Origin: Thermococcus zilligii AN1
GTDB taxonomy: Archaea > Methanobacteriota_B > Thermococci > Thermococcales > Thermococcaceae
Assembly (NCBI RefSeq): GCF_000258515.1
Contig: NZ_AJLF01000002.1
Location: forward strand, 248,001-312,000
Direction of reading: 5' to 3'
Length of the DNA: 64,000 nucleotides
The notes below the pieces were generated by a model. That model searched no databases, was not told the origin of the DNA, and saw only the letters and a program-made list of their open reading frames with translations. Shown piece after piece: positions 1-9,468 of the stretch. Numbering within the stretch: position 1 is the first letter of the stretch; every line of letters starts with the position of its first letter. The position numbers and the translations under genes were made by a program.

Positions 1-416
1 CTCTTTCCAAAAAACGGCACGTTCGCCTTTCCATCGGTTATTAGAAAAGCTCTCACCTTGACCGACCGGTCCTTCATCCTCTCCCTGTTGGCTAAAAGCA
101 AAAGATAATATAGGGCAGAACTTAAAGGTGTCTTCCCTCCAGTTGGAACGCTTTCTATCCTCTCAAGCACTTCCCAGTAGTTCTTCGTAGGTGGAACAAA
201 TATTTCCGCTTGATCACCTTTTGCAACTATCAAAGCCATCTTTGACTTTTTGATGTAGCCGTTTGTGACCAATTTCTCCGCTATCCCCTTCGCGATGCTA
301 ATTCTCTTCTGCACAGCCATGCTTCCGCTTGAATCCAAGAGCAAAACCCAAAGCGTTGGTGCCTTTGCCCTCCGGACTCTAACGCGAAGGTCATTTAAAT
401 CAAGCCTTATAGGAGG
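1..416 (-). CDS. VWA domain of ChlD/CobT-like chelatase subunit, partial, -1 frame
   Basis: Minus-strand reading frame that runs off the left edge of the window. It encodes a von Willebrand A domain with the MIDAS metal motif DSSGSM about 35 residues in, as in the C-terminal half of magnesium/cobalt chelatase D subunits. It has no credible start of its own: the frame is closed by a TGA about 60 nt upstream of the slip site, and the only possible initiator is a TTG without a ribosome site. It lies in the -1 frame of the ATPase gene at 407-1762 and overlaps its last codons. The simplest reading is translation by -1 frameshifting at 416-422, giving an AAA-VWA fusion. A sequencing indel in the A run is the main alternative. 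The C-terminus is not visible. Confidence 0.8.
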
Positions 417-424
417 TTTTTTCC
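407..424 (-). promoter_or_regulatory. Candidate programmed -1 ribosomal frameshift site
   Basis: On the minus strand the zero-frame codons GGA AAA AAC form the classic slippery heptamer A_AAA_AAC (416-422). Three codons later the zero frame ends at TAA (407-409). Slipping -1 continues directly into the VWA frame. A CCTCC right after the heptamer can pair with a GGAGG about 45 nt downstream, a weak possible stimulator. Frameshifting in chlD genes of cobN-containing prokaryotes that makes both a small ATPase and a full D subunit is established in the literature; its use here is inferred. Confidence 0.7.
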
Positions 425-1762
425 ATTGAGAACTGCCCAAACCAGAGAGTTGTAAAAATCGACGTCCTTTATTTCACCGTTGGGGGGAACATAAGAGACA
501 GGAACGCCTTTGGGAAAGTTTACTGCTGTGACGCTGACATCCCTTGAGGAGCGATATCCCCTGAATTCGCTTACGTCAAAGTTTTTGCTCTCTATCTTTA
601 GGGTTTTAGCTTCGCTTGAACGAAAATTTTTCTCTGAGTTTCCGATTCCCTGACTTTGGGGCTCCTGGTTTCTCTTTTCATTTTTTTCTTCCTTCTTGTG
701 CTCATGCTTATGGTCGTGTTTGTGATCGTGCCTGCTATCATCTTTAGACTCTGGCGGCTTCATCTGGGGTAGCTTTTGAAAAGGTCTGTCTCTCAAGCGG
801 TGCGGTAAAGCTAATTCCATAGCTTTTTCTAAATCTTCCAGTGAAACCTTTTCCCTCCCGTTTAGGGCGGCTATTGCTTTAGCCGTCTTTATCGTTGCTA
901 TCTCGGCTCTATTGGTCTTAATCCCAAAGTTAACAACTGTTTCAGCCAAAAGCTTCAGCAAATCGTCGCTTATCTCGACCTTCGGCAGAAGTTCTCTTGC
1001 TTTAACAATCCTCTCCGTGAGCTTTTTCTCTTCGTTCTCATATTTTCTGTAAAAGCTTATGGGGTCTTCATGGAACTCTTCCACGCGCTTGACTATTTCA
1101 ATCCTCTCCTCTGGGTCCATCGGTGCTGAAACTTCAACACATAGACCGAATCTATCGAGGATTTGGGGTCTGAGTTCACCTTCCTCTGGGTTCATGCTTC
1201 CGACTAAGATGAATCTCGCTGGATGCCTGAAGGAGATTCCCTCCCTTTCTATGGTGTTCCAGCCCATTGCGGCGGCGTCTAAAAGTGAGTCGGCTATGTA
1301 ATCGTCCAAGAGGTTGACTTCATCGATGTAAAGAACCCCTCTGTTTGCTTCCGCTAATATCCCTGGTTGCAGGGCTTTTTTGCCCTCTTTTAAGAACCGC
1401 TCTACATCAATTGTTCCAACGAGTCTATCTATGGTAACACTCAAAGGCAGATCAACAACTCTCATTCTTCTTCTGGTGGTTGGTAGGCTCTCACCCTGCT
1501 CGTAGCGCTCATAGCAGCTGTCACACATCTCTAAGGGATTCTTCGGATTGCAGTTGAAGGGACAGTCTGCCACGACTTCAATTTCTGGGAGGACATTTGC
1601 CAGAGCTCTAACTAGCGTTGATTTTCCGGTCCCCTTATCTCCTTTGAGTAACACACCTCCGATTAGGGGGTTAACGGCTACAGCCAGTAATGCCAGTTTG
1701 GTCTTCTCTTGCCCGACTATTGCAGAGAACGGGAAGACTAAGCGTTTTTCGCGGGTTCTCAT
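407..1762 (-). CDS. Mg/Co-chelatase AAA+ ATPase subunit (ChlI/ChlD-like)
   Basis: 451-residue zero-frame product. Residues 1-330 are an AAA+ chelatase motor: Walker [10 protein letters not shown] (41-49), Walker B-type [11 protein letters not shown] (about 144-154) and an arginine-finger region LDRFG. A cysteine cluster (C67, C71, C80, C83), typical of cobalt/magnesium chelatase ATPases, lies between the Walker motifs. Residues about 345-355 form a histidine-rich linker ([11 protein letters not shown]) that could bind metal. The gene starts 5 bp after the CobN gene ends, so they form one operon; the ATPase would power metal insertion by CobN. The protein ends six residues past the start of the expected ATPase-VWA junction, consistent with a frameshift that also makes the long form. 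Confidence 0.9.
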   Translation of the reverse strand: MRTREKRLVFPFSAIVGQEKTKLALLAVAVNPLIGGVLLKGDKGTGKSTLVRALANVLPEIEVVADCPFNCNPKNPLEMCDSCYERYEQGESLPTTRRRMRVVDLPLSVTIDRLVGTIDVERFLKEGKKALQPGILAEANRGVLYIDEVNLLDDYIADSLLDAAAMGWNTIEREGISFRHPARFILVGSMNPEEGELRPQILDRFGLCVEVSAPMDPEERIEIVKRVEEFHEDPISFYRKYENEEKKLTERIVKARELLPKVEISDDLLKLLAETVVNFGIKTNRAEIATIKTAKAIAALNGREKVSLEDLEKAMELALPHRLRDRPFQKLPQMKPPESKDDSRHDHKHDHKHEHKKEEKNEKRNQEPQSQGIGNSEKNFRSSEAKTLKIESKNFDVSEFRGYRSSRDVSVTAVNFPKGVPVSYVPPNGEIKDVDFYNSLVWAVLNGKNLL

Positions 1763-1767
1763 CTTTA

Positions 1768-4700
1768 TTAACCCCCGATCTTTTCTTCCAGTATTCCTTC
1801 AACTTCAATGTATCTATCCTCAAGTTTTTCAAGAGTCTCTTCGCTTGTAGTCCAGTAACCCCTCCTGGTTGCTTCGATCAGTTTCTCAACTATTTCTTTT
1901 GTGGCATAGATGTTCAAGCTTTTCAGCCTTTCAAACATTTCATCGTCCAGAACGAACCTTTCAGCAACCCTATCCCAGAGCCAGTTCTCAACGGCGTTTG
2001 TAGTTGCGGCTAATCCGAGGAGGTATTCAACTCTATCGGCGATCTTTTGGGCCCCTAAGAATCCGTGCTTCAGCATCTCCTCTACCCACTTTGGGTTCAG
2101 AGTCCTCGTTATCGTTCCTCTTTCTATGCTCTCCTTAAGTGACTCTACTTTAACAACCTCCCCGGTTGTATCGGCGATAAACATCTCCGGTTTTTCTCCC
2201 TTTAGAGTTTCCACGGACTTCGCCAGCCCGCCAAAGAACTCATAGTAGTGGTCGAGGTCGGTTATTTCATAGTCGTGGGAGTCTCTGACCTGAGAAACCA
2301 TGTCAACTTTTTCCAGAAGGCTCTCAAAGACATCTCTTGCTTCCTGTGAGTAGACGCTTTTTCCGTAAGCATAGCACATGGACGAGATATAAGCCTCGGC
2401 TAGGTCATTTTCACTTTCCCAAACGCTGTCTTCAACGAGCTGGAGCATCCTCGTTCCGTATTCTGTCGCCGTGGGGCCGAATATCCTCACCTTTCCGAGC
2501 TCATCAAAGTTCTTGAGTTCCTTTATGTGCCTCTTAACGTAGTTCATATCCTCTGGCTCATCAAGTTCGGCAACTAACTTAACTGCCTTGTCTATCAGCT
2601 CCACGACGTTTGGGAACATCTCCCTGAAGAAACCGCATATCGTTACCACAACGTCTATCCTTGGCCTTCCAAGTTCTTCAAGGGGTATCACCCGGAGTTC
2701 CTTTTCCCAGGGGGTTTTGTGAACAACTTCGACCCCCAAGCATTCGAATATCTGTGCCACGGTTTCCCCATATGTTTTAGCGGTTTCAAAGCCCCATAAA
2801 ACAATGCCAACGCTCTCAGGATATTTCCCATGCTTTTCAAGGTATCTCCTTATGGTTTCCCTTGCTATTAGCTTACCCCTTTCAACAGCTGATTCCGTGG
2901 GAACCCTCAATGGGTCGAACTGGTAGATGTTTCTTCCAGTTGGTAAAGCCTCGGGGTTTCTTATGACATCCCCTCCCGTTGAAGGCTCAATGTAATTCCC
3001 TTTCAAACCTTCAATCAGGTCTTTAATCTCAAGGGAGTTATCTACGTAGGCATTCGCAACTTTTAGGCAATATCTGAGTGTTTCCTCGTATTCTGGGAAT
3101 TTTTCACCTTTTAAAAACTTCTTAACTATCTCCCGGGCTTCTTCATCTATTTCCCTGAGCTTCTTTGGGTCATTTAGAGCATCTTCGTATTTCCACCCCC
3201 TCTTTTCTGCTATGAGCCTGTTTAGCGACTTTATCTCACCTCTATCGTATCTGGCGAGGAGCGTTATGAAGTCCTCCAGATCTTCCATCGGGTATTTCTC
3301 ACCGAGTACGTGTAGTCCCTTCGGAATTATCGAGCGTTTGTATTCGTAAAGCTTGGCCTCTATTTCCTCAATATCCTCTCCCATGTTCAGCTTTTTAGCA
3401 AGCTCTAAGACTTTTCTTTTGGCAACTTCTGCTCTCATCCCACTGCCGTTCTGGGCTTCCCTGTATTCGTTTAGGTATTCTTCGAGCTTTGCATACTCCT
3501 CATACAAATCTGAAGTCGTGTAAGGTGGAGAATTGTAGCTGATTAGTGTTGCATAGGTTCTCCTCTTTGCAATCGTTGCCTCAGAAGTATTTACAACGTG
3601 ATAAACGTAGAGATGGGGCATGGAACCTATTAGAATGTCCGGGAAGCACTTTGAGCTTAACCCTAACTCTTTGCCTTTCATGAATTCAGCCAAGCCATGC
3701 GTGCCCACGTGGATGAGGCAGTCAGCCTTGAAAACCCTTTCAAGCCAGAAGTAAAAGGCCAGATACTGGTGGTGCGGGGGCTTAGTCTTATCATGAACTG
3801 CTGAGTAAACGTCCTCTGAGTCCAGAGCGGGTCTTCTTGAGGGCTGAACCCCGATAAAAACGTTTCCCAAAACAACTCCCGGTATCAGAATCCCTTCTTC
3901 ATCGACCATGATTTCCCCGGGAGGCTCACCCCAGCATTCAATTACGTCTCTCCTACTCTCTTCGGGCAGTTCATTGAAAAACTTAAGATAGTCTTCAACG
4001 CTCATTCTTGGGCAGTCTACCATCTCAACCGGGTAATTCTTTGGATTGAAAATCTTCTTTTCCAGGAGAAGCTCCTCTAAATCAGCTTTCTCGACTGTGT
4101 ATCCTTCCTTCCCCAGTTCTTCCAGAATCCTCTCAACGCTCTTAAACGTGTCAAGGTATGCTGCGTTACACAGGTTCTCTTCGCCGGGAGGATAGTTGTA
4201 GACCACTATACCTATTCTCTTCTCAGAATTTGGCTTTCTCTTGAGCTCAAGCCATCTGTTAACTCTGCTGGCGAACTTCTCAACTCTATCTTCGATTGGA
4301 ACAACCTCGTCATTTTTGACTCCACATATAGGAATCGGTTCAACACCGCCGTCCATCTCAGGGAGTACGACGGTAGCTATAGTTTGAGTGACGTTTAACC
4401 CTCTTTCATCTTTTTCCCAGTCCTCTATCTTCTGGTTGTACATCAGGGCCGGTGTGAAAAGCTTGGCTTTTCTTTCCTTTAACAGTTCAATCGTTGGCCT
4501 TGGATCACCGCCCAAAGGCCCTCCGTTCAATCTAAACCAGAGTAGACTTATTATTGCGTCAACATCTTTGAAGTACTCCTCAACAGCTTTCAATCCGAGT
4601 ATCCCTTCGGTGTAAACCGGTATTACGTTAGCGTTCAACCTTGTGATAAGTTCGTCTAAAGTTTTGAGGGTCTGCTCGAAGTGCATTCCCCCATAGAATA

Positions 4701-5310
4701 GTACCCCCACCGTGGGCTTGTTGGGATCGATTACGGGCTTGTAATCGAAGCCATAGGCTGGATGATAAACTCCCCGCTCTGGAAACTCCATGGGATCTTT
4801 GACTTCAACTTTCGCCCCAGACCTCTTCGCTATGAGGAGGAACATGTTCTTATAGTTTTCATAGCCTCCGTTAGCCCAGTATTTTACTATTCTAACGTAG
4901 TCTCTGCCATCTCTGAGGACCCCAAAAGGTAGGGCTTTTCCAAGTCCTTCTATGAGCTTCTGCATCCTCTCAATTCTTTTTTTCATCGTTTCCGGACTGA
5001 CAACAACACTCGCAGCTTTTGCGGGCATTTTGAACTTTCCGAGCTTTGCAAGTCCCATGAGTGTTGAACCGCCAACCAGAACAACCACGTCTTTTTCTCC
5101 GTAGTTGATCTCGCTTAGTATTCCCGGATCGCCCCTGACGTCTATTAAAATAACGTCAGCCCAATCCACAGTCTTCTGGAGGGCTTCTCTTGACAGTTTT
5201 GGAAGTTCATGAGAGTAAATCAGGTTAACTTCAGCGTAATCTCTGACGTCCTCAATGGCTTCTTTTAAGCTTTTGTTGATTATCGTCGATACGAGGAGAA
5301 TTTTAACCAA
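1768..5310 (-). CDS. cobN: CobN-type cobaltochelatase / magnesium chelatase H subunit
   Basis: About 1180-residue large chelatase subunit. CobN/BchH family features include the HVGTHG and SEATIAKRR segments in the middle and the [11 protein letters not shown] block in the C-terminal half. It would bind the tetrapyrrole (hydrogenobyrinic acid diamide or a relative) and insert the metal with ATPase help. I chose the TTG start at 5310 because a GGAGGTG sits 7 nt upstream and the protein then begins [10 protein letters not shown], as family members do; the frame stays open to 5454 but that extension looks like leader sequence. Metal and substrate cannot be told from sequence; the pairing with a single chlD-like gene fits a cobaltochelatase. 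Most Thermococcales lack full B12 synthesis, so the role could be salvage or another tetrapyrrole. Confidence 0.85.
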   Translation of the reverse strand: MVKILLVSTIINKSLKEAIEDVRDYAEVNLIYSHELPKLSREALQKTVDWADVILIDVRGDPGILSEINYGEKDVVVLVGGSTLMGLAKLGKFKMPAKAASVVVSPETMKKRIERMQKLIEGLGKALPFGVLRDGRDYVRIVKYWANGGYENYKNMFLLIAKRSGAKVEVKDPMEFPERGVYHPAYGFDYKPVIDPNKPTVGVLFYGGMHFEQTLKTLDELITRLNANVIPVYTEGILGLKAVEEYFKDVDAIISLLWFRLNGGPLGGDPRPTIELLKERKAKLFTPALMYNQKIEDWEKDERGLNVTQTIATVVLPEMDGGVEPIPICGVKNDEVVPIEDRVEKFASRVNRWLELKRKPNSEKRIGIVVYNYPPGEENLCNAAYLDTFKSVERILEELGKEGYTVEKADLEELLLEKKIFNPKNYPVEMVDCPRMSVEDYLKFFNELPEESRRDVIECWGEPPGEIMVDEEGILIPGVVLGNVFIGVQPSRRPALDSEDVYSAVHDKTKPPHHQYLAFYFWLERVFKADCLIHVGTHGLAEFMKGKELGLSSKCFPDILIGSMPHLYVYHVVNTSEATIAKRRTYATLISYNSPPYTTSDLYEEYAKLEEYLNEYREAQNGSGMRAEVAKRKVLELAKKLNMGEDIEEIEAKLYEYKRSIIPKGLHVLGEKYPMEDLEDFITLLARYDRGEIKSLNRLIAEKRGWKYEDALNDPKKLREIDEEAREIVKKFLKGEKFPEYEETLRYCLKVANAYVDNSLEIKDLIEGLKGNYIEPSTGGDVIRNPEALPTGRNIYQFDPLRVPTESAVERGKLIARETIRRYLEKHGKYPESVGIVLWGFETAKTYGETVAQIFECLGVEVVHKTPWEKELRVIPLEELGRPRIDVVVTICGFFREMFPNVVELIDKAVKLVAELDEPEDMNYVKRHIKELKNFDELGKVRIFGPTATEYGTRMLQLVEDSVWESENDLAEAYISSMCYAYGKSVYSQEARDVFESLLEKVDMVSQVRDSHDYEITDLDHYYEFFGGLAKSVETLKGEKPEMFIADTTGEVVKVESLKESIERGTITRTLNPKWVEEMLKHGFLGAQKIADRVEYLLGLAATTNAVENWLWDRVAERFVLDDEMFERLKSLNIYATKEIVEKLIEATRRGYWTTSEETLEKLEDRYIEVEGILEEKIGG

Positions 5311-5363
5311 GGTTATACACCTCCTTCGGTAGCTCTTTCTCCTCTTTGTCTTGGCAAAGGGGT

Positions 5364-5377
5364 AAATGGGCCCATTT
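5364..5377. promoter_or_regulatory. Perfect 14-bp palindrome in cobN leader
   Basis: AAATGGGCCCATTT is a perfect palindrome 54 bp upstream of the chosen cobN start. A TATA-like CTTTAAAG at about 5461-5468 would place transcription start near 5437, so the palindrome would lie in the leader. It may be an operator or an RNA hairpin; no regulator is known to me for it. Confidence 0.35.
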
Positions 5378-5474
5378 GCGTATTCCCAACGTTGCCACCT
5401 TTCGTGATTTTGTCTCTCAATTTGTGCTACTAATTTCGATTTTAGTGCTATCAAAGGGAGCTTTAAAGATTTTC

Positions 5475-5507
5475 AGAACATTAAGTTCTCAACCCCGGGT
5501 TTGAGAA
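5475..5507. repeat. Two overlapping inverted repeats between nrdG and cobN
   Basis: AGAAC/GTTCT arms (5475-5489, 5-nt spacer) overlap a larger inverted repeat with TTCTCAA/TTGAGAA arms around CCCGGG (5486-5507, one mismatch). They lie 60-90 bp past the nrdG stop and just upstream of the likely cobN TATA element. They could terminate nrdG transcripts or act as operators for cobN; no long T run follows, so an operator is at least as likely. Confidence 0.4.
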
Positions 5508-5565
5508 AAGAGGATGAGTAAGTAGCATTAGCCTGACCTCCTCGTTGCCCTTTGGGGCTGGGCTT

Positions 5566-6276
5566 TCAAAAGAGAAAAGTATAAACTTTAACGCCAAGCC
5601 CCTCGAGTTTCTCCCTCAAAGCTTCCACTTCCTCCGATGGCCAGCAGTGGTTTGAGCACCAGATCTCGTCCCTCGGATGCGCCAGCGGTTTTCCGACGAG
5701 GGGGTTCAGGACGACGTAAAAGTCAGTGTCAATGCCTCTGAGCGCCTCCTCCACCCACGGCCAGGCATCGAAACCCTTCGCAACCGGAATCCTGAGCTCG
5801 AGCTGGAGGCCGTACTCTGAGACCGCCTTGAGCCCTCTGAGGAACAGCCCCCAGAGCCCTTCGCTTGCTTTCTCTGGAAGGCCGTAGAGAGCGACCGGGG
5901 GTGCCTTGATGTCAGTCGCTATGTGATCAACGAGGTCTGCCTTTAAAAGTCTCTCCAGCGGGTTAACAAGGGTCAGGTTTGTGTTCAGGCTCACCGGCAC
6001 GCCGAGGATCTTTGCTTCCGCTAAAAGAGCTCCCAGCTCCCTCCACTGCATCAGTGGTTCCCCGCCCGTGACGTGGAAGTAATCGACCAGGAACGCGCTT
6101 GATTCGAGTTCACCCAAGAGCTTCTCTCCATCGAGGGGGAAGCAGTCCAGGCCCTCCGCTATGCGCCAGTTGTGGCAGAAGGGGCACCTTAAGTTACACC
6201 CGCAGAGCCAGAGGGTGAAGGTTACCTTTCCGTGCACGTCGACCATGCTGACGCTCTTCCATCCGCTCGTGAGCAT
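5566..6276 (-). CDS. nrdG: Anaerobic ribonucleotide reductase activating enzyme (radical SAM)
   Basis: About 236-residue radical SAM protein. The 4Fe-4S cluster motif CNLRCPFC (C-x3-C-x2-C) lies near residue 27, preceded by VHGKVTFTLWLCGC, and GGEPL follows as the SAM-binding motif. It uses S-adenosylmethionine to place the glycyl radical on NrdD, allowing NTP reduction without oxygen. The ATG at 6276 has GGTGATC just upstream; the longer open frame to 6387 overlaps nrdD and is unlikely. It follows nrdD by 17 bp in the same operon. A short aromatic C-terminus (VKVYTFLF) ends the protein. Confidence 0.93.
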   Translation of the reverse strand: MLTSGWKSVSMVDVHGKVTFTLWLCGCNLRCPFCHNWRIAEGLDCFPLDGEKLLGELESSAFLVDYFHVTGGEPLMQWRELGALLAEAKILGVPVSLNTNLTLVNPLERLLKADLVDHIATDIKAPPVALYGLPEKASEGLWGLFLRGLKAVSEYGLQLELRIPVAKGFDAWPWVEEALRGIDTDFYVVLNPLVGKPLAHPRDEIWCSNHCWPSEEVEALREKLEGLGVKVYTFLF

Positions 6277-6293
6277 CTGATCACCCCAAGGGA

Positions 6294-8132
6294 TCAGGGG
6301 GAGTAGTGCCTTCTCGTCCAGAACTCCCTCTTCCTGAATGGGTTCCAGTTCTTGAGGGGTCTGTAGTAGCCTATTATCCTGCTCCATATCTCGACGTTCC
6401 CGCTCCCGCAGCGCGGACAGTGGGTGTATAGTCCAGTGGTGGAGTGGTTGCAGGAGTTGCAGACTGTAATGGCTGGGGTGTAGCTCCAGTAAACCAGCTC
6501 CGTCCTCATAAGCCTCTTCGTGAGCCTCGCCAGCGCCTCCGGGTCGGGTTCCTCGCCGAGGAATATGTGCATCATGACCCCACCGGTGAAGCTCCTCTGG
6601 ACCTTCTCTTCAATCCTTATCCTGTCGGCAAGCTCTATACTGCCATAGTAGGGCGCTATGCTTGTCGAGTAAACCGGGTTCTCGGGGTCGCCGAGGTAGT
6701 CCCTGAGCTCCGGGAACTCGCGCAAGTCCTTTGCGGCAAGCTTTGCCGCGGCGCTCTCCCCGGGCACTTCCTCGACGTTCCAGGGCGTCCCGGTTTCGCG
6801 CATCCACTCCCTTGCCTTCGCTGTTGCGAACTCGACCATCTCCTTCATGAGCTCTGCCGCTTTAATCCAATCCTTTCTCGTGCCCTCCTCCCAGAGCTTC
6901 GGTTCGTTGAGGTAAACCGCGGCCGCCTCCGGCAGGCCAAGGATTCCGATGGTGTTGAAGTGACTCCTCGGGAACTCCTCGAGGTAGAGGCGGATCATCT
7001 GGTACATCTGCCAGTAACTCGTTATCAGCCCCACATAGCGCTCCCTGAACCAGTCCGTTGTTTTCCTCGCGATTTCGAGGGTTTTCTCGTACTCCTCCCA
7101 GAACCTGTCGTCGTCTCCCTTCGCTTTGAGGGCGAGCCTCGGTAGATTGACGGTCGTAACGTTTACCGAGCCCGTAACGTCTGGCATGGCCCAGAGGCCA
7201 CCGAAGCGCTGTCTTTCCACTTCTTTAAGCCACTGCTCTTTTACATCCTCGGCACTGAAGCTAAATTTCATTTCGTTTCTGTCAATCACAAGCCGGCAGC
7301 ACATTGAAAAGCTGGCATCGGGATCAACCACGTTCGTGTTCAGCCAGTAGAAGCTTCCGCGTTTTGCCGCCGTTGTGAAGAGGGCCTCAAACACCTCCGG
7401 ATCGTCCCACAGCATCTTCGCCGTGGCCATTATGGTGGGGATCGGGAATGTGAAGGGCTGGCCCAGGGCATCCCCTTCCCTCAGGACTTCCGTGAGGGCG
7501 ATAAAGAACTCCCTGGCTTCCTTCTCGTACTCTCCGAGCGGTTCGGCCCTTTCCCCGGCGTAGACCGCGTGGTCATCTTCGAGCATCTTCTTTGGAGCGT
7601 CGAGTGTTACTGTGAAGTTTGTAAAGGGGGTCTGCATCCCCACCCTGCTCGGATAGTTGAGGTTGTAAACGAGTCTCTGGATCTGCTGTCTGATTCTGCG
7701 CCTGTCGAGGCTTTCACGCCTTATGAAGGGCCCGGCATACCACTCGACTGAGCTAAGCGCCTGGGCGCCGCTGAAGTAGTGTTGCATCGTTATGAGGTAG
7801 TTCGCTATGTGGTCAACGTAGGTGTCGAAGTGTTTGGCTGGCCTCGATACTATCGTGGGCGTCCTGAGGCCCTTTTCGAGGAGTCTGGCGGTGCTGTGGC
7901 CCGTGCAGTATGGGACATAGAGGCTGTAGGGGAGCTTGTGGATGTAGATGTCGCCGGAAAAGTGGGCTTCCTTTCCTTCCTTTGGGACGAGCGAGACGCT
8001 CTCCTTCAGGGCCTCCTCCATGACGTAGGCGAAGAAGCCCGTCGGCCCGGGGTAGCGGTTGGCGTTTTCAAGGACGTCGAGGCTGTTCCAGCCAGCGTAC
8101 TCCTGGATGATGTCCTCCCTCACTTCCTCCAT
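6294..8132 (-). CDS. nrdD: Anaerobic ribonucleoside-triphosphate reductase
   Basis: About 612-residue class III ribonucleotide reductase. The C-terminus holds the zinc site CNSCNHST...CPRCGSGN and the glycyl radical loop RIIGYYRPLKNW. The protein makes dNTPs from NTPs for DNA synthesis in an anaerobe. Family members often carry an N-terminal ATP-cone; here the N-terminus goes straight into the catalytic barrel (EEVREDIIQEYAGWNSLD), so the allosteric cone appears missing. The ATG at 8132 is preceded by GGTGATC. The open frame continues to 8219 across the operator region, so the longer start is rejected. Two palindromes upstream suggest dedicated regulation. Confidence 0.95.
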   Translation of the reverse strand: MEEVREDIIQEYAGWNSLDVLENANRYPGPTGFFAYVMEEALKESVSLVPKEGKEAHFSGDIYIHKLPYSLYVPYCTGHSTARLLEKGLRTPTIVSRPAKHFDTYVDHIANYLITMQHYFSGAQALSSVEWYAGPFIRRESLDRRRIRQQIQRLVYNLNYPSRVGMQTPFTNFTVTLDAPKKMLEDDHAVYAGERAEPLGEYEKEAREFFIALTEVLREGDALGQPFTFPIPTIMATAKMLWDDPEVFEALFTTAAKRGSFYWLNTNVVDPDASFSMCCRLVIDRNEMKFSFSAEDVKEQWLKEVERQRFGGLWAMPDVTGSVNVTTVNLPRLALKAKGDDDRFWEEYEKTLEIARKTTDWFRERYVGLITSYWQMYQMIRLYLEEFPRSHFNTIGILGLPEAAAVYLNEPKLWEEGTRKDWIKAAELMKEMVEFATAKAREWMRETGTPWNVEEVPGESAAAKLAAKDLREFPELRDYLGDPENPVYSTSIAPYYGSIELADRIRIEEKVQRSFTGGVMMHIFLGEEPDPEALARLTKRLMRTELVYWSYTPAITVCNSCNHSTTGLYTHCPRCGSGNVEIWSRIIGYYRPLKNWNPFRKREFWTRRHYSP

Positions 8133-8139
8133 TCCGATC

Positions 8140-8160
8140 ACCTGGATAAATTGTCCAGGT
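8140..8160. promoter_or_regulatory. Operator candidate 1 for nrdD (palindrome at start site)
   Basis: A 21-bp inverted repeat with perfect arms ACCTGGA/TCCAGGT around a 7-bp centre. It overlaps the ribosome site of nrdD and lies about where transcription would begin if the TATA element at 8180-8187 (minus strand) is used. It shares the TGGA-7-TCCA core with the second palindrome. Confidence 0.55.
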
Positions 8161-8179
8161 ACTGGGTTTGAGGAGGGGA

Positions 8180-8187
8180 ATATAACC
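8180..8187 (-). promoter_or_regulatory. TATA box of nrdD-nrdG
   Basis: Minus-strand TTATATT, about 50 bp upstream of the nrdD ATG, flanked by the two palindromes. It fits an archaeal TATA element placing the start near 8157. Confidence 0.5.
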
Positions 8188-8202
8188 CTTCGCCTTGAAC
8201 CA

Positions 8203-8219
8203 TTGGACAAAATGTCCAA
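8203..8219. promoter_or_regulatory. Operator candidate 2 for nrdD (upstream palindrome)
   Basis: TTGGACAAAATGTCCAA, a perfect 17-bp palindrome with 6-bp arms, about 16 bp upstream of the TATA element. With the related palindrome at 8140-8160 it brackets the core promoter, the arrangement of a repressor site pair. It does not resemble the bacterial NrdR box. Confidence 0.55.
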
Positions 8220-8451
8220 ATTTGCCGGGAAGTTTATTTGGAAATATCAGACGCTCTCCTTAACCATGGAACATTTGACGGCCAAGATGACAAGAGGGAG
8301 AGAAAAGCCTTATAAATCGCGACAATAGATGGTCAAAATGTTAAAATTACGCCGAAAATTCTGGCGATACTCCAATTCTGCCCTTGGTCTCAAAGTCCCC
8401 GCGGGCCATAGCTTTTTAACCCTCCTGGAGAACTGGGGACGGTGATTTGAA

Positions 8452-9468
8452 ATGAACCTCAAAAAAGAGTGGGAAAATGCCCTGAAAAACAGGGACTGCG
8501 AGAAGCTCCTCGAGCTCTTTGACGATTACGTTGATTCCATCGAGGACGAAGAAACACTCAGAAAAGAGCTGGAAAGGCTCAAAGAGGTCGCCCTTGAGTG
8601 TGAGGACCCCTACGAGCTGGCGCACGAGATTGGCCACGTCTATGCGCACCTCGACGATGTTGAGGGGGGAATAGAGCTCTATAAAAGACTTGTCGAGAAG
8701 AGCAAAGACGACCCCGAGGAGTACGCGACGGCGCTTTACTACTTAGCGGACGCGTACGAGCACTTTGGAAAGCCGGAGAAGGCGGTAGAGGTTTATGAGA
8801 GGCTTTTAAAGCACGAGGAAGAGGTGCTGAAGAACGAGAGGGAGATTGCCTTAACTTTAGCGAACCTCGCTGTGAGCTACGATGAGCTCGGGGAAACAGA
8901 GAAGGCGATAGAGCTGATGGAGCGCGCAAGGGAGATGTTCGAGAAGCTCAACGACGAGAAGAACCTCATGATAAGCCTCCTCGATTTGGCCCACTTCCAC
9001 TACGAGCTCGGTAACTACGAGGCTGCTGAGGCCATCATAAAGGAGATCCTCAGGAGCCCCAGGGACGATGAAATAGAGATAAACGCGAAGCTCATCGAGG
9101 CTGAAATCCAAGCGGGCAAAGGGGACTACGGCAAAGCCTTCAAAGCCCTGCGCGATGCCCTCGTTAAGGCCATTGACGTCGGCGATGAGGTGTTTGAGGT
9201 TGTCTTTGAGACGCTCGTTGACTTCATCGAGGGGCTCTTCAACGAGGGCGCCTACGAGGCGGTGGCAAAGAACATGGACGCCTTTGCCGAGCTCTTCGAG
9301 GATGACACTGCTTACTTCTTCAGGGCGATAGGTGAGCTTGCCCGCTGGAAGGCCAATGAAGGGGGGGCAAAGGAGCGCTTCGACGGGCTTTACTCAAAGG
9401 TTGAGAACGAGGGGCTGAGGGCCATACTCGATGAGTGGAAGAGGCCTAGGCTGGGCTTTGAGCTTTAG
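8452..9468 (+). CDS. TPR-repeat protein
   Basis: 338-residue soluble, highly acidic helical protein with several tetratricopeptide repeats, for example YYLADAYEHFGKPEKAVEVYER, LANLAVSYDELGETEKAIELMERA and LLDLAHFHYELGNYEAAEAIIK between residues about 95 and 200. No enzyme domain is visible, so it is probably a scaffold for protein contacts. GGTGATTT precedes the ATG. A TATA-like TTTTTAA lies at about 8412-8418. The gene converges with the ABC-2 permease and overlaps its end by 4 bp. Specific partners cannot be named. Confidence 0.85.
   Translation: MNLKKEWENALKNRDCEKLLELFDDYVDSIEDEETLRKELERLKEVALECEDPYELAHEIGHVYAHLDDVEGGIELYKRLVEKSKDDPEEYATALYYLADAYEHFGKPEKAVEVYERLLKHEEEVLKNEREIALTLANLAVSYDELGETEKAIELMERAREMFEKLNDEKNLMISLLDLAHFHYELGNYEAAEAIIKEILRSPRDDEIEINAKLIEAEIQAGKGDYGKAFKALRDALVKAIDVGDEVFEVVFETLVDFIEGLFNEGAYEAVAKNMDAFAELFEDDTAYFFRAIGELARWKANEGGAKERFDGLYSKVENEGLRAILDEWKRPRLGFEL

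Noticed and set aside
5311-5460. Cobalamin riboswitch upstream of cobN
   Set aside because: The conserved B12-box sequences were looked for and not seen on the minus strand.
5510-5545. C/D-box-like pattern (GATGA ... CTGA closed by GAGG/CCTC)
   Set aside because: Only 16 nt lie between the boxes, no internal C'/D' pair is present and box C is incomplete, so it is too short for a guide RNA.
6444-7145. 233-residue open frame antisense to nrdD
   Set aside because: It is a shadow of the NrdD coding strand.
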